A stretch of 64,000 bases of DNA from Sepiola atlantica (Eukaryota > Mollusca > Cephalopoda > Sepiida > Sepiolidae), in the NCBI GenBank assembly GCA_963556195.1, contig OY744522.1:34928483-34992482 (forward strand), read 5' to 3'. Position 1 is the stretch's first letter; each line of letters begins with the position of its first letter. A program made the position numbers and the translations under genes. The notes beneath the pieces are model-generated. The model did no database searches. It was not told the origin of the DNA and saw nothing but the letters and a program-made list of their open reading frames with translations. Shown here one piece after another: positions 21,962 to 31,578 of this stretch.

Positions 21962-22282
21962 TTAGGGTTGGGTTTCAGAAACGAACATTGATGGGGTCAA
22001 GGTGCCGACGGCTTTTCCCATGGAGTAAGTGCCCATCGGAATGTCAATGAGGCCGTCATGGGACAAGCTGCCAACATCAAGGGGGAAGATTAGTTTCACT
22101 GCTCGATATAGGGATGGATGTAATAAAATCGGGACCCTCCCAAAGCATGATTTTCTCAAAATCTTTAAATTTGGGTCCTTATGACACGCTAATTGTGGCG
22201 ATATGTCAAAAGTTATATTCGCTTCCTCCACCATCCTCCAGAGGGACTTAGCATCCTCTCGAGGCCGCACTACAGTCAGCAA
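21962..22282 (-). pseudogene. LINE ORF1 C-terminal segment
   Basis: A 106-codon frame ending 12 bp before the ORF2 ATG. It includes DAKSLWRMVEEANITFDI and a proline/leucine stretch, with no motif I can name. Position and strand make it the C-terminal part of ORF1; upstream (22283-22523) the same region reads in broken frames. Confidence 0.6.
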
Positions 22283-22523
22283 TCGGGGGGCATCATGGAA
22301 GTTGTACGGGTCCTCGATTGATTTGCCCCCACTTTGGTAAAGGCCAGCAACTACTTCAGATCAGTATAATGGTATTCTTTCGCCCTGGTGATGACTTCCG
22401 ACGATATTTTGCATATGTCTTCACCAGGGTAGAATAGCTGACGTTTTGTCGTCTTCCCTTTAACGGGGACAATTGTGGATTCACAAATTTGTGGAGGTAG
22501 AGGGGGGATGCTTAGGTCGGTTT

Positions 22524-23239
22524 TCATTGGGGAGTGGGGGGAGTGGGCTTTAGCGCGTGTTTGACAATTGGGGACGGGGGAGGGAGCACTGGAGTTTTCT
22601 TAGAGGAAGCAGGTGGTGTATTCTTAGGCGTGTGTTGAGGTGAGACGAACGGGGAGGGTCTTGGGGTATTCAGCTTTGCTTTTTTAGGGTTTGGAGTTAA
22701 TTTATAAGGTAGTTCTTTAATTGGGACTGACACTGGAGGCGGCATTTTGTGGGCCAAGTTTTCTTTTCTCTGTGGGGAGACAGGCGATGTTTTAGGATCA
22801 TATTTGGTCTTCGGGGCCACTTAGCTAGGCTGTGTCTTGGGGGGAGAGTTCGGGCTGTTTTGTGTCTCCGCTCTCAAACGCTTGTTAAGCTGAACCGCAT
22901 TTACATATGATTCTCGCCCTGGATCCTTTGACATCTTGTATTCTTCTTCCTCTTTCCTCATTTGATCCAGGGCGAGTCTTTTGGGTGTCTTTTTGCCTTC
23001 TACTAACGTCCATGGACCACCCTCTTCCTCTTGCTCTGTCTGTGGAAAAACCGGAAATTCGTTCTCACTGCTTTTTCCGGTGTTTTTCGAAGGCGATTTT
23101 ATGAGAAATCCAATTCTGGGTCCCAAATGTTCCCCAACTTTATTTTTGGGGTTGTTATTAGGCTTCTTCCTTTCTGGGCAGTCGATTGTAAGATACCCAA
23201 TCTCATTACAGGTCCAACAGGCGGGTCTTCTGCCAGCGA
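22524..23239 (-). pseudogene. LINE ORF1 middle: zinc knuckle and Pro/Lys-rich linker
   Basis: Just left of the LTR element the - strand reads CWTCNEIGYLTIDCPERKK, a CCHC-like knuckle with Tyr at the usual His position, and a Lys/Pro/Ser-rich linker follows. A stop at about 22821 divides it from a basic, proline-rich segment to 22524. ORF1 proteins coat LINE RNA. The knuckle continues the RNA-binding domain found to the right of the LTR insertion (26031-26630), so the two halves once formed one frame. Confidence 0.8.
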
Positions 23240-23244
23240 CTTAT

Positions 23245-23329
23245 TGTTATAAATCATGTAATTTAGGTTATAATAATTAATAACTCGTAAAACAAAATTG
23301 ATGACTTTTCAACAGAACGGTTTAACAGA
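23245..23329 (-). repeat. Remnant of the 3' LTR (last 85 bp)
   Basis: 23245-23329 matches 25760-25844, the 3' end of the full LTR, from AACAGA to the terminal AACA, with a few mismatches. U3 and any polypurine tract are missing: integrase coding sequence joins the LTR directly at a short shared TCTGTTAAAC-like sequence. Confidence 0.85.
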
Positions 23330-25117
23330 ATTTCGAATGTGTCTACAAATCTTTCGGCTTGTCCGTTGGATTGAGGATGGTTCGGTAGCGACCGAACGTG
23401 TGTTATGCTGAATGTAACCTTGGGTTGATGGCTGACGAGCACGCAATATTGTGTGCAATTTCTGCTTAGGACTGTTGTATTGCGAGGACCTGAACCTTGC
23501 TGCTGCTGCTGCTGGACCACCAGGCGGGAGATGCTGTGTAGAAAAGTAGCAAGCCTGTTGTTGAGGCTGTGGCGGTCCATACCAATTGAGGTGGGGTCGT
23601 GGCTGGTACACCTCTGGTGGGTAGTTGACTCGATGGTGAATTGGTGCTTGCTTCATGTAGGAGGTGGTTGGTCGAGGTCTTGCTGTGGTAATTTTCTCTG
23701 TAGATGATGTTATTGGAGATGTTGGCAAATGGAAACATGCTTCAATATCCAGCCATACTTTGTAGTCTGGATTCTGATCAACTGCCTTTTCTTCCAAAAT
23801 CACCTTGATTGCCATAACTTTGTCAAATGTGGTTGAGATGAATGGACCAGTGATTTTAGTGCCATCAGGAATTTCTATAAAATCTTCTGATCCTGGACGT
23901 TGTACAAGAATCGTGATTTTCTCAGCATTACCGGTCACATCAAGCTTGAGCAGCTCTATCCCTTGAGGGTCATCAGTCAGTTTAACGGTGATGCTAGGTT
24001 TGGGGTCAGTAGATGTAGTCGGCGCTGGTACAATCCATCCAGGTCCATCAGGTCTGCCATCACTTACTGGAGAGTTTGGTGTGTTTGGTATTCCACTAAT
24101 GTAGTCATCAGGTATGAATGTTTTATCAGTCATACCCTTAGTAGACTCACATCGAACTGATGTTGTTGAAGTAGGTCCTGATGTTGTGGTGATTTTAGGA
24201 GTCACTGTGGTAATCATTGGTGTTGATGTTATTGTGGGAGTTCCTGTTGAAGTGGAGCCAAAGGTTGGTCCAAACGAAAGGTTGGTGGTTGGTCGATTGT
24301 TCCGCCGCCGCCGTTGCTGTTTCTTCTTGCTGAGGTCGTCTTTACTGCTCTGAGGTGACGATGTGGACACCACCTCACATATTTGGTTGAGTGGAATGTC
24401 GAGAAGACCTAGTAACTCGATAAAATCAAGTCCCAGCAAATTATGGCATGAGCTTGTTATGTATACGGTGCCTGACACCGTTTTTCCTTTCATTTTGATG
24501 GTAGCGGGTAATTGACCCGTGATGTGAACACAATCTCCAGAAGCACTCTGTGCTACCTGACTTGTTGGTGTCAATGAAGGCTGGCCTATGGCTTCCCATA
24601 GTTTTTGTGATATAATAGTTATATCTGATGCTGTATCGATCTGCAATTGAATAGGATGGTCATTCAATTGTACTGTAACATATTTTCGTTTGGATTTTTG
24701 TTTTGAGAGAAAAGTTGCTATCAGACTGTTTATTTTTGAAAAACTGTTTGTTTTTGAACTGTGTTGATGTCGTTGCCTGTTGTGTGTATGTGAGGTTTGC
24801 CTATTATGGGTTGGTTTTCGTCCTGAAGGGGTGCAAAATCCCTCTTTATGTCCGAGTCGATTGCAGCTGCGACAGCGGTGTGTCTTGAAGGTGCAGTATC
24901 GCACAAAATGCCAGTTGCCACAATTCCAACAAGCTGTTGGGGGCTGGACTGATTTTGAAGTCGGTGAGGTGGGCCGACGTTGTTTTTGAACTGTGTTTAC
25001 CATGGATGCTGATGCTTGTTGTACCATAGTTGAATCATGTTTTAGATTCACTAGACGCTGGCATTCCACGGCAACTTGTTGCAATGTTATGTCTGGATTT
25101 TGTTCTATTTTTGACAA
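23309..25117 (-). CDS. Fused frame: zinc knuckles, protease, mucin-like captured module
   Basis: 602 codons open from ATG 25117; the same frame extends up to the TAG at 25142. Residues 63-75 and 82-95 form two CCHC knuckles, the first with one residue fewer than usual. Residues 145-250 form an aspartic protease with DTAS at 161-164 and a LLGLDFI motif. Residues 253-275 are Ser/Lys/Arg-rich, 276-320 are Thr/Pro/Ser-rich as in O-glycosylated mucins. A module of about 140 residues follows between Cys323 and Cys461, with KPSITVKLTDD, ITILVQRPGS and KVWLDIEACF. Then comes a Pro/Gln-rich tail. The last 50 residues are integrase DNA read out of frame. The module looks extracellular and host-derived; no RT motif occurs. 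Confidence 0.8.
   Translation of the reverse strand: MSKIEQNPDITLQQVAVECQRLVNLKHDSTMVQQASASMVNTVQKQRRPTSPTSKSVQPPTACWNCGNWHFVRYCTFKTHRCRSCNRLGHKEGFCTPSGRKPTHNRQTSHTHNRQRHQHSSKTNSFSKINSLIATFLSKQKSKRKYVTVQLNDHPIQLQIDTASDITIISQKLWEAIGQPSLTPTSQVAQSASGDCVHITGQLPATIKMKGKTVSGTVYITSSCHNLLGLDFIELLGLLDIPLNQICEVVSTSSPQSSKDDLSKKKQQRRRRNNRPTTNLSFGPTFGSTSTGTPTITSTPMITTVTPKITTTSGPTSTTSVRCESTKGMTDKTFIPDDYISGIPNTPNSPVSDGRPDGPGWIVPAPTTSTDPKPSITVKLTDDPQGIELLKLDVTGNAEKITILVQRPGSEDFIEIPDGTKITGPFISTTFDKVMAIKVILEEKAVDQNPDYKVWLDIEACFHLPTSPITSSTEKITTARPRPTTSYMKQAPIHHRVNYPPEVYQPRPHLNWYGPPQPQQQACYFSTQHLPPGGPAAAAARFRSSQYNSPKQKLHTILRARQPSTQGYIQHNTRSVATEPSSIQRTSRKICRHIRNSVKPFC
23325..23463 (-). pseudogene. Integrase C-terminal core remnant
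   Basis: In one - strand frame the stretch ITHVRSLPNHPQSNGQAERF is visible (about 23344-23403), the hallmark of the last catalytic block of gypsy integrases, including the catalytic Glu in QAE. Upstream NCTQY may be the worn DNGTQF block with the second Asp lost. The zinc domain and first Asp are absent. The frame differs from the captured segment, so it is not translated in the long fused frame. Confidence 0.85.
23480..24334 (-). other. Putative captured host segment (mucin-like)
   Basis: Approximate limits of the part that does not fit a gypsy element. It begins after the protease at the RRRRNNRPTT run and ends in a Gln/Ala codon-repeat stretch before the integrase remnant. It is open for about 285 codons with no splice-like breaks, which suggests a cDNA origin. 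Base composition is richer in G/C than the surrounding intron. The alternating hydrophobic pattern and two Cys fit a secreted beta-sandwich module next to a mucin Thr/Pro linker. I cannot name the donor gene. Confidence 0.6.
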
Positions 25118-25141
25118 AATCCTTGTGCGAATGTCTGCTTC

Positions 25142-25759
25142 CTATTCTGATTTCAAACCACACACAAAAATCAAACATTTGAACTGAGCGTCTGTGATGA
25201 AAGAGATTTTAAAACGTTCACATTCTTTGTTTACAAGGCCTGCATAGGTTGAAAAATCGGTCGAGGAAGATTTCGTTATGTTAAGACAATTAAAACGCAT
25301 ATTGAATAATGAAATATGCTCACCGAAAATCTGAGTGAGGGTTTCCACTGTGCTGTGAAAATCGCAGTCACGAGCATGATTTGGTAATATGTAATTTACA
25401 TACCGATCATGTTCCGACGTCCCAAGCTTCCGTAACAAAAGTCTCACCTTCCAGTCGTCAGCTTGATCTTTGAAATCCGCTCGAAAAATGTCCTCGAAAC
25501 GCGCAAACCATGTTTCGAACGTCGAATTTGCCATTGGGTCATAACAAAATTCCGTTATTGTTTGTGAAATGGAAGCTGTAGATGTCCTAAGATTTGTTTC
25601 TGAAATCGACGATGTAGGTGTGGAAAATCTCTCTGAAAATAATTCCATTAACCTTAATTGCTGTTGTAATAATTCTTTGATTGTAGAATCCATTTTTTGT
25701 TTGTTTGTTTGTTTTTCTTTTGAAAAAATTGTAAGTTTATCTAAATCCTTCGTCGCCAC
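25142..25759 (-). CDS. gag (capsid part) of the captured-gene element
   Basis: 206 codons from ATG 25759, which lies one base from the end of the 5' LTR; a second ATG after a Lys/Gln-rich run is an alternative start. The stretch FETWFARFEDIFRADF and the following helices (VRLLLRKLGTSEHDRYVNYI) are typical of the capsid domain of K02A2.6-type gypsy gag proteins, which assembles the particle. It ends at a single TAG that is in frame with the knuckle-protease frame, so one stop separates 206 and about 610 codons. Confidence 0.88.
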   Translation of the reverse strand: MATKDLDKLTIFSKEKQTNKQKMDSTIKELLQQQLRLMELFSERFSTPTSSISETNLRTSTASISQTITEFCYDPMANSTFETWFARFEDIFRADFKDQADDWKVRLLLRKLGTSEHDRYVNYILPNHARDCDFHSTVETLTQIFGEHISLFNMRFNCLNITKSSSTDFSTYAGLVNKECERFKISFITDAQFKCLIFVCGLKSE

Positions 25760-26026
25760 TGTTATAAATCATGTAATTTAGGTTATAATAATTAATAACT
25801 CATAAAACAAAAGGGATGACTTTTCAACAGAAAGGTTTAACAGATTTATTAAAAGTGTAATTAGAATGAAATGAATTATTTAGCCGCTGTAACGCGAGAT
25901 GTAATTGGAGCCAGTCTGAACCGTGTTTAATGTTTACTTTTCACTCGGTAAGCCACTCGATAAGGGGCGATAACTCTTAAATGTTCCAAGGGACATAATT
26001 CCGTTTTTCTTTAGTTATTCCTAACA
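25760..26026 (-). repeat. 5' LTR of the captured-gene element
   Basis: 267 bp on the - strand from TGTTAGGAATAAC to TTATAACA. It contains TTTAATAAATCTG, a likely poly(A) signal AATAAA about 85 bp before its end. Immediately downstream, AGTGGCGACGAAGGA is a plausible tRNA primer-binding site. Confidence 0.9.
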
Positions 26027-26030
26027 CTTA

Positions 26031-26640
26031 TCATCTCCAATTTCTATGTAATATGGAATTTCAGTGAACACTTTTTTATCTAATAGAATGTCGTAGTTCC
26101 ATATGGAAAGGTACTGGTCGCAAGACACAGACATTAGTTCGCCAAACTTTGTTAAAAATGCGCCAATATGTGCCCCTTCGATGTAGAACGGGACATGAAA
26201 GACCGAAATTGTTGTACGCCGTCTTCCCAAGTGTTCCATCCTCAACACAGTCCTGGGTGATGATCTGCTTTTTTGAAAGTGTCATGCATTCATTTTCTGT
26301 AGAAAATAAAACAGACCAGTTATTAAATCCTCTAGTCTTGATTATCTTAACCGATGCTAATAGTTTAGTTATTATATCCACCGATGCCCTGATTGATTTT
26401 TTGGTTTTACGGTCCACAACGAACATATTGAGGGTCTTCTCTTGGATGTCTTCCAACTTTGGTAGGTCAACGATAAGTCCTTTTTCAGTAATCTGGTGCT
26501 TAAAAGATTCAATTTTAACCTTGAAATCCACCAAGTTAATGGTCACTGTCGGGGTTTTTGCCCATCCCGACGTTCCAGGTTGGGGGGAAGGTATCGACCC
26601 CATCTCCGTTGTCAAACTTTCCTTTGGCATTGAGCTGCCA
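26031..26640 (-). pseudogene. LINE ORF1 N-terminal half, cut by the LTR insertion
   Basis: From MPKESLTTEMGS at 26630. The first 130 residues are hydrophilic with KIESFKHQITEKGLI and a helix. A frame change near 26220-26250 then leads into RTTISVFHVPFYIEGAHIGA and a short beta-rich stretch, an RRM-like RNA-binding fold. It is interrupted at CTTAT by the LTR element, and its continuation with the zinc knuckle is at 23239. Confidence 0.8.
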
Positions 26641-28776
26641 TGGCCGACGAGGAAAACGAAATCCGTAAAAAAAAAGAAAAAAAAACAGCACAGAAAAAAA
26701 AAGGTCGAGCGTTCTAAAATAATTCGGCTCTAAAAAAAAGAATCCGAATAACAGTAACAATGATAACAATAATATAACAATAATCAACAGTAATAATCAA
26801 CGGAGCGCAAAATGGAAATACCTGATAACAAAAAAACAAAAAAAAGGACAGAGTGACAAAAGTTCTACTGCTGTTCAAAAACTCAATGAAAAGAGTACAG
26901 TTTTTATACTACTTATTGCCCCACCTATGCAAATTGACTGTCAACCAGAGCCATCTAGCTTTCAAATTCTCCAAACAGCCAATTTTCAAAGGGGGACAAC
27001 TCAAACCACACTTTCTGGATCCATTCCTGGCTGGGGTAACTTTGCTAACCACAAACCAGAATTAGGAAACTATTAATTACTTAATTTAGATTAAGTAATT
27101 AACATATAAATAAAGTAGAAATAAATTTCAAAACGAGACTGTGATTCAATCTTACTTAATATAACATAATCTTACTTAATATCTTTCAACTTGTATTTAC
27201 AATATTTTCCGATAAGGTGATATTAATAAAAAATTATTGATACAATTAATTAAACACATTTAATTCAGAAATCAGCCTGTTTTTAAACCATACTTTGAAT
27301 GGCAAATTCTGTTAAAATTGCTATGACGTCATTGTGAGAGGATTTTTTCACATTATAATTCTTTATTTTCATTACGTTGTTAAGACAAGGTGTTTTGTTG
27401 TAAATTAATGTTAAGAATATTTGTGGTACCTAATTTTATTATGCGCACTCCAAAAGAAACTTTATAACACTTGAAGTGTTCGTCTCCAATTATATAATGT
27501 GAATATTTCATGTATTTATGTGGTATTTTCAGGGTTCAGAATTAATTTCATCTCAGAATTAATTTCATCTCGGAAATAATAGATTTATCAATTTTATTTG
27601 TTATTCAACTAATAAATCTTTTTTTTCTTTTAATTACAAAAGTATATTGTACGAATTAAAAAAAAAGGTTTATCTTATTTTATCTTCATTATTGACATTT
27701 ACTTTATTTCTTACCTTCACCCATATTACGACTATTTATTTTGTGCAGAAATTTCAAGCTTTTTTTTAAGATACTCTTGTTTTTTTTCCAGAAAAATTCG
27801 AATGAAAATGAAGAGAAATAAATTTTAATATCATTTTTTATATTTTATTGGACTCAATTTCTTAAAATATATGATAAATATACTTTAAATGATAAAATAT
27901 ACTACTTTACAAATTTCTTTAAAAAATATGATAATATACTTTACAAACTTCTGAAAAAAAAGGATAAATATACTACTTTACAAATTTCTTTTACATAAAC
28001 AAATTACATTTTAAGTTAAAAATTAGAAATATAACTTTAAGTTAAAATAAGATGAAAAAATTAAGAATTTGAAGCCAAAATTGCAACAAGTTCAGTGAAG
28101 AGTTAAAAGGGTTTGATAGTTTGCATGAAGATTTAATACAAAAAATAGAATTGAGATTTTCCTCAAATCTGGCATTTCACAATTCTAGTTTTAGATGTGG
28201 CCGAGAAATTAGATGAGATTTCACTTACGAGATTTCTACTTTCTCGATGAGATATGAACTTAATTCCATCACTCGTATTTTCTTAACTCTGCACGTTCTG
28301 AGTGAGGGGCCACCAGATATAAAATTAGAATATTGGATGTTCCATTTTTTATATTTTAATGGTGGACATCTTCTCCATCATGAGTTTCACCATCTTGGAT
28401 AAGTATCTTCTTGGACAAACATGAATGAACGAGAAAGAAGACAATGATAAAGAAAATGTTAATGATGAGGAAACGACTGAATTTACATAAATAAATATAC
28501 ATTTAATCTCACACAGAAAGTTTGTGAAGCTGACCGGAGAGAAACAATCGCATACACTATCTATTAGTGTGGAGGATTGATGAAACATGAGTCCATACTG
28601 GAAAACACACGAGTTGGCAGCCACCATATGTATATATGTTGCATCAATGACTTTCATAAAAAGTCAGTTTTTCAAATCTCTTTGCCAAAACACTTATGGT
28701 CCCACAGAATATATTGGAATAATTTGTAAATTCTGTTTCCAGTTATCATCTTTTTTTTTTTTTTTCATCATTTCAG
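26641..28776. other. Intron 4, right part
   Basis: 26641-26840 may be the 5' UTR of the LINE. From 27060 the DNA is strongly A/T-rich with repeated phrases (CTTACTTAATAT at 27153-27182; ATAAATATACT and TTACAAATTTC at 27870-27990). No exon or element recognised. Confidence 0.5.
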
Positions 28777-28934
28777 GTTTAATCAGTTTGAAAATTCACT
28801 CAAGGAAATTATTGAAATCCTGGATTTCTGGGATCGTACATCGCTGCAGGTGAGACGACCACCTAGCCCATCAGACAAGTCAGAAATTGAAGACCATCCA
28901 CCACCATCTGCCAAAAAGGGCCCCCGTGGAAAAA
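28777..28934 (+). CDS. HYDIN: HYDIN-like gene, exon 5
   Basis: 158 nt after a T-rich tract and TTTCAG, ending before GTGAGC at 28935. One base completes Arg, then FNQFENSLKEIIEILDFWDR follows, a motif I associate with HYDIN (helix plus ILDFWDR), then a PPSPSDKSE linker and a PPPSAKKGPRGK basic run, with one base over. An internal CAG/GTGAGA at 28850 could be an alternative donor. The longer form is chosen because only its phase (1) joins exon 6 in a frame that stays open and then fits exon 7. Confidence 0.82.
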
Positions 28935-31486
28935 GTGAGCCTTTTTATTACTTTTTGGGATGTACAATTAAAGCTTTTAGCATTTGCTCTGTAGCCACCC
29001 TGACACCCCGACTTGTTGATGAGCAAAGAATCGACAAATGGAGTGGATCTATAAAAAGGAAAAAGCTTTTGTTTCAATTGGTTTATAGCAGCCTCTTTTT
29101 CAGCCTGAAAGGGGACTTTTAGGTCCAGTACCTATCTAATAGCTTTCAGCTTTTAAAGCTATGATGGCCTGTCACTCATTATACTTCCCAGCAAAACTAG
29201 TATCCATTTATAACACAGGGGTGAAATGTTGGCATACAGCACATGGTCTTCCCAAATGATCACCCATGTAAGTATGACCAGGCTAAAAATTGCTTTAAAT
29301 CTTTCCTTGCTCAAAATTCATATTTATTAATTAGTAAGATATGTGAAAATTGAAATTTCATACAGAAAAGTGTCAAGTTTTACACATTGGAACAGAAAAT
29401 ATAAAATATGAATAAAATTCAAAAACGTAACTGAGCAATGTAATATTTTACTGATAAATTTAAATCTCATAATTATATTTTGTCAAGTTTTTGGAGAGAG
29501 ACCAACGGTAGACGAGCGGACGACAAACGCAATCAACTTCTGATAAAACAAAACAGTCAATCACAAAATCTACATAAATTTCACATTGTTTTCACTTCTT
29601 AGTCACCAAAAATTTGGAGCAATGTTTTTGATTTCCCGCCATTTTGAATAGCCTCAAAACCAAGATTGAAATAAACTTTGCTGCAAACAAATTCCAAACA
29701 ATGCAGAGTTTATAATTCTGAAAAAAAATACAAAAAATTTGCTTTTATTTAAAAATCAACTTATTCATGAATAACCCTTGTACATGTTTTCATATTAAAA
29801 ATATTTGAAAATGATTCTAACAGAATGTAAAAAATAGTGGTGGCCAAGTTATAAAAATATTAAGTCATTTTTGTTTCAGTACACGCAAGCTATTTTCACA
29901 TTTTTAAATGTGATACTTTAACTTAACTTAAATGTTGTAATGACTGGCGAGCAAGTCATAAAAATGTTATGTTATTTTCTTTCCGTACACGAAAACTCTG
30001 TTCACATTTTTAATGTTTGATAAAAGAAAAAAATGTATTGGATGTTTTGTATTTATAAAAAGTAAAATGTAAATAAAAAAGAAAATGATGTGGCTTACGT
30101 ATTTATGACTGGGAAAATAAGTAAAAGTTGTTTGAAAAAGAAACTGTAGGCTACAATCAAGCCATTTTGTTTTTTAACCGTTCAGAAAAAAGACATGAAA
30201 GTCTGTTATGGTCGCTATCGTTGGCTTTGAATCATATGCTGGAAAAGCAGTAAGAATAGTTATCATCAAGCATGCGTAAGAATAAAATAAATAATTAAAT
30301 AGTTTCAACAAAACAAATGACTTAGGAATTACAGTCTTTTTTAGAATCCTCAGAAAGTATGGCTTACTAGTGGCAAGTAGAATAAGTAGCAGTATATTGT
30401 TGTTAGTATCGGCTACTGAAAAAGTAGTGCAAATAGTTATTGAGAAAGTGTGTTGTAATAGTAGCAAGCAGAATAAGTAGTAGTCTATTGTTGTTAGTAT
30501 CGAGTGCTGAAAAAGTAGTGCAAATAGTTATTGAGAAAGTGTGTTGTAATAGTAGCAAGCAGAATATGTAGCAGTCTGTTGTTGTTAGTGTTGGCTTAAA
30601 GGAAAAAGTTTTAATGACACAAAAGGTGTGTTTTGTAGAATAAAGAATGATGTTAACCATTCGATAAATACATAATAATTTATAGTATTACTCAAAACAA
30701 GAAGAGGCAGTCATGTCAAAGGAAAAAAAAAAGTATGTGGTATATTTCAATAGTGCATTCGACGGCAGAAGTATTTTTTGAAATGAGCAAAAGCACTAAG
30801 CGATTCCCTAAAATAAATTAAGAAACGTTACATAGAAAAAAGTATTTTTTAGAAATCCAGACATAACGGAAATAATTTGGTGTTAAACAAACCGTAAATA
30901 GATGTTTTCACAGAAAGCAAGAAGGAAAAGCGGCCGCCATCTTCTGTCTGTGAACATGGAGCTAAAGCACCACGTTATTTGAAAAATGAATGAATAAAAA
31001 AAGAGAATGTGATCATTGATAGTAAGTGTCTGTTTCGAAATAAAAGTAGTCGCTTGTTTTTATTATCAATAATTGGAAGAAATACTTTTGTTATAGTTTT
31101 TGTTTATTAGCCAGTTATTATTAGGTCGGCATAGTGATGCATCTGAAATTAACGAATGCACAGTGACAGTGTAATATGAAAAAATTATGGTAAAGAGATT
31201 TCTTCCATATTTCCTTATAGTGTAATGGGTTGCGGTAAATAAAAGTAGTTATCGCCTCCGATCCCTTCTTTGCCATTAATAATCAAAGTAGAAACAAGTG
31301 AGCAGACTAAAATATACTTAGGTCGAAAATGATTGACAAAACACTTTTAGGTATGTAACCGATCAATGAAATAGGGAAAATCTCACTTTACTTTATATAT
31401 AAGATATTGTTATTATTAACATTTTTTTATTGGGGGTGGTTTTGATTATCGATTGTAAAGTTGTTTTTTTTTCTTTCGGATGTCAG
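28935..31486. other. Intron 5
   Basis: AT-rich. Two similar phrases near 29850-29910 and 29960-30020 (TACACGNAA...TTCACATTTTTAA) are a diverged local duplication. The 91-bp repeat at 30373-30598 is listed separately. No exon seen. Confidence 0.5.
30373..30598. repeat. 91-bp tandem repeat, about 2.4 copies
   Basis: GCAAGTAGAATAAGTAG recurs at 30373, 30464 and 30555, with TATTGTTGTTAGTATCG and AAAAAGTAGTGCAAATAGTT in each unit. The - strand open frames over it are artefacts of the repetition. Confidence 0.9.
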
Positions 31487-31578
31487 ATGAGAAGGGAGAT
31501 AAGCAAAGCAAAGAATCCGAGAAAGAAAAAGAGAAAGAAAGAGAAAAGGAGAAAGAAAAAGAAAGAGCCGCCCGAGAG
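31487..31578 (+). CDS. HYDIN: HYDIN-like gene, exon 6
   Basis: 92 nt between a T-rich tract with GATGTCAG and GTAATT. Two bases complete Asn, then 30 codons read EKGDKQSKESEKEKEKEREK and on to ERAARE. It is an uninterrupted Lys/Glu/Arg helix, the kind of charged single helix found in the HYDIN linker. It ends in phase 0. The simple composition alone would not prove coding, but borders and phase fit both neighbours. Confidence 0.75.

Larger units (their letters stand above)
23245..26026 (-). mobile_element. Gypsy-type LTR element carrying a captured mucin-like coding segment
   Basis: 2782 bp, flanked by exact 5-bp repeats CTTAT (23240-23244 and 26027-26031), with termini TGTTAGGAAT and TTATAACA when read on the - strand. 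Order on the - strand: full LTR (26026-25760), gag, zinc knuckles, protease, then a Thr/Pro-rich mucin-like segment and a beta-rich module in the place of RT and RNase H, a short C-terminal piece of the integrase core, and an 85-bp remnant of the second LTR. It inserted into ORF1 of the LINE. It lacks its own RT, so it must have moved in trans or lost RT after insertion. The K02A2.6-like family is inferred from the protease and the integrase tail. Confidence 0.9.
20624..26640 (-). mobile_element. Tx1/L1-like LINE, interrupted and 3'-truncated
   Basis: Read on the - strand: ORF1 (RNA-binding, with zinc knuckle), APE-type endonuclease, then only the N-terminal 80 or so residues of the reverse transcriptase region. 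ORF1 is split by an LTR element at 23245-26026. The 3' part, with the RT catalytic centre and tail, is gone, replaced by half of a MITE at 20514-20623. The 5' limit is unclear; sequence up to about 26840 may be its 5' UTR. The phrase SPGIDGLPYEVYLRLSH near the break is characteristic of Tx1-like ORF2 proteins. Confidence 0.85.

Noticed and set aside
23263..23580. Separate gene with poly-Gln
   Set aside because: It is the captured segment read out of frame joined to the integrase remnant.
26149..26733. 194-codon + strand frame
   Set aside because: Antisense shadow of the LINE ORF1 half on the - strand.
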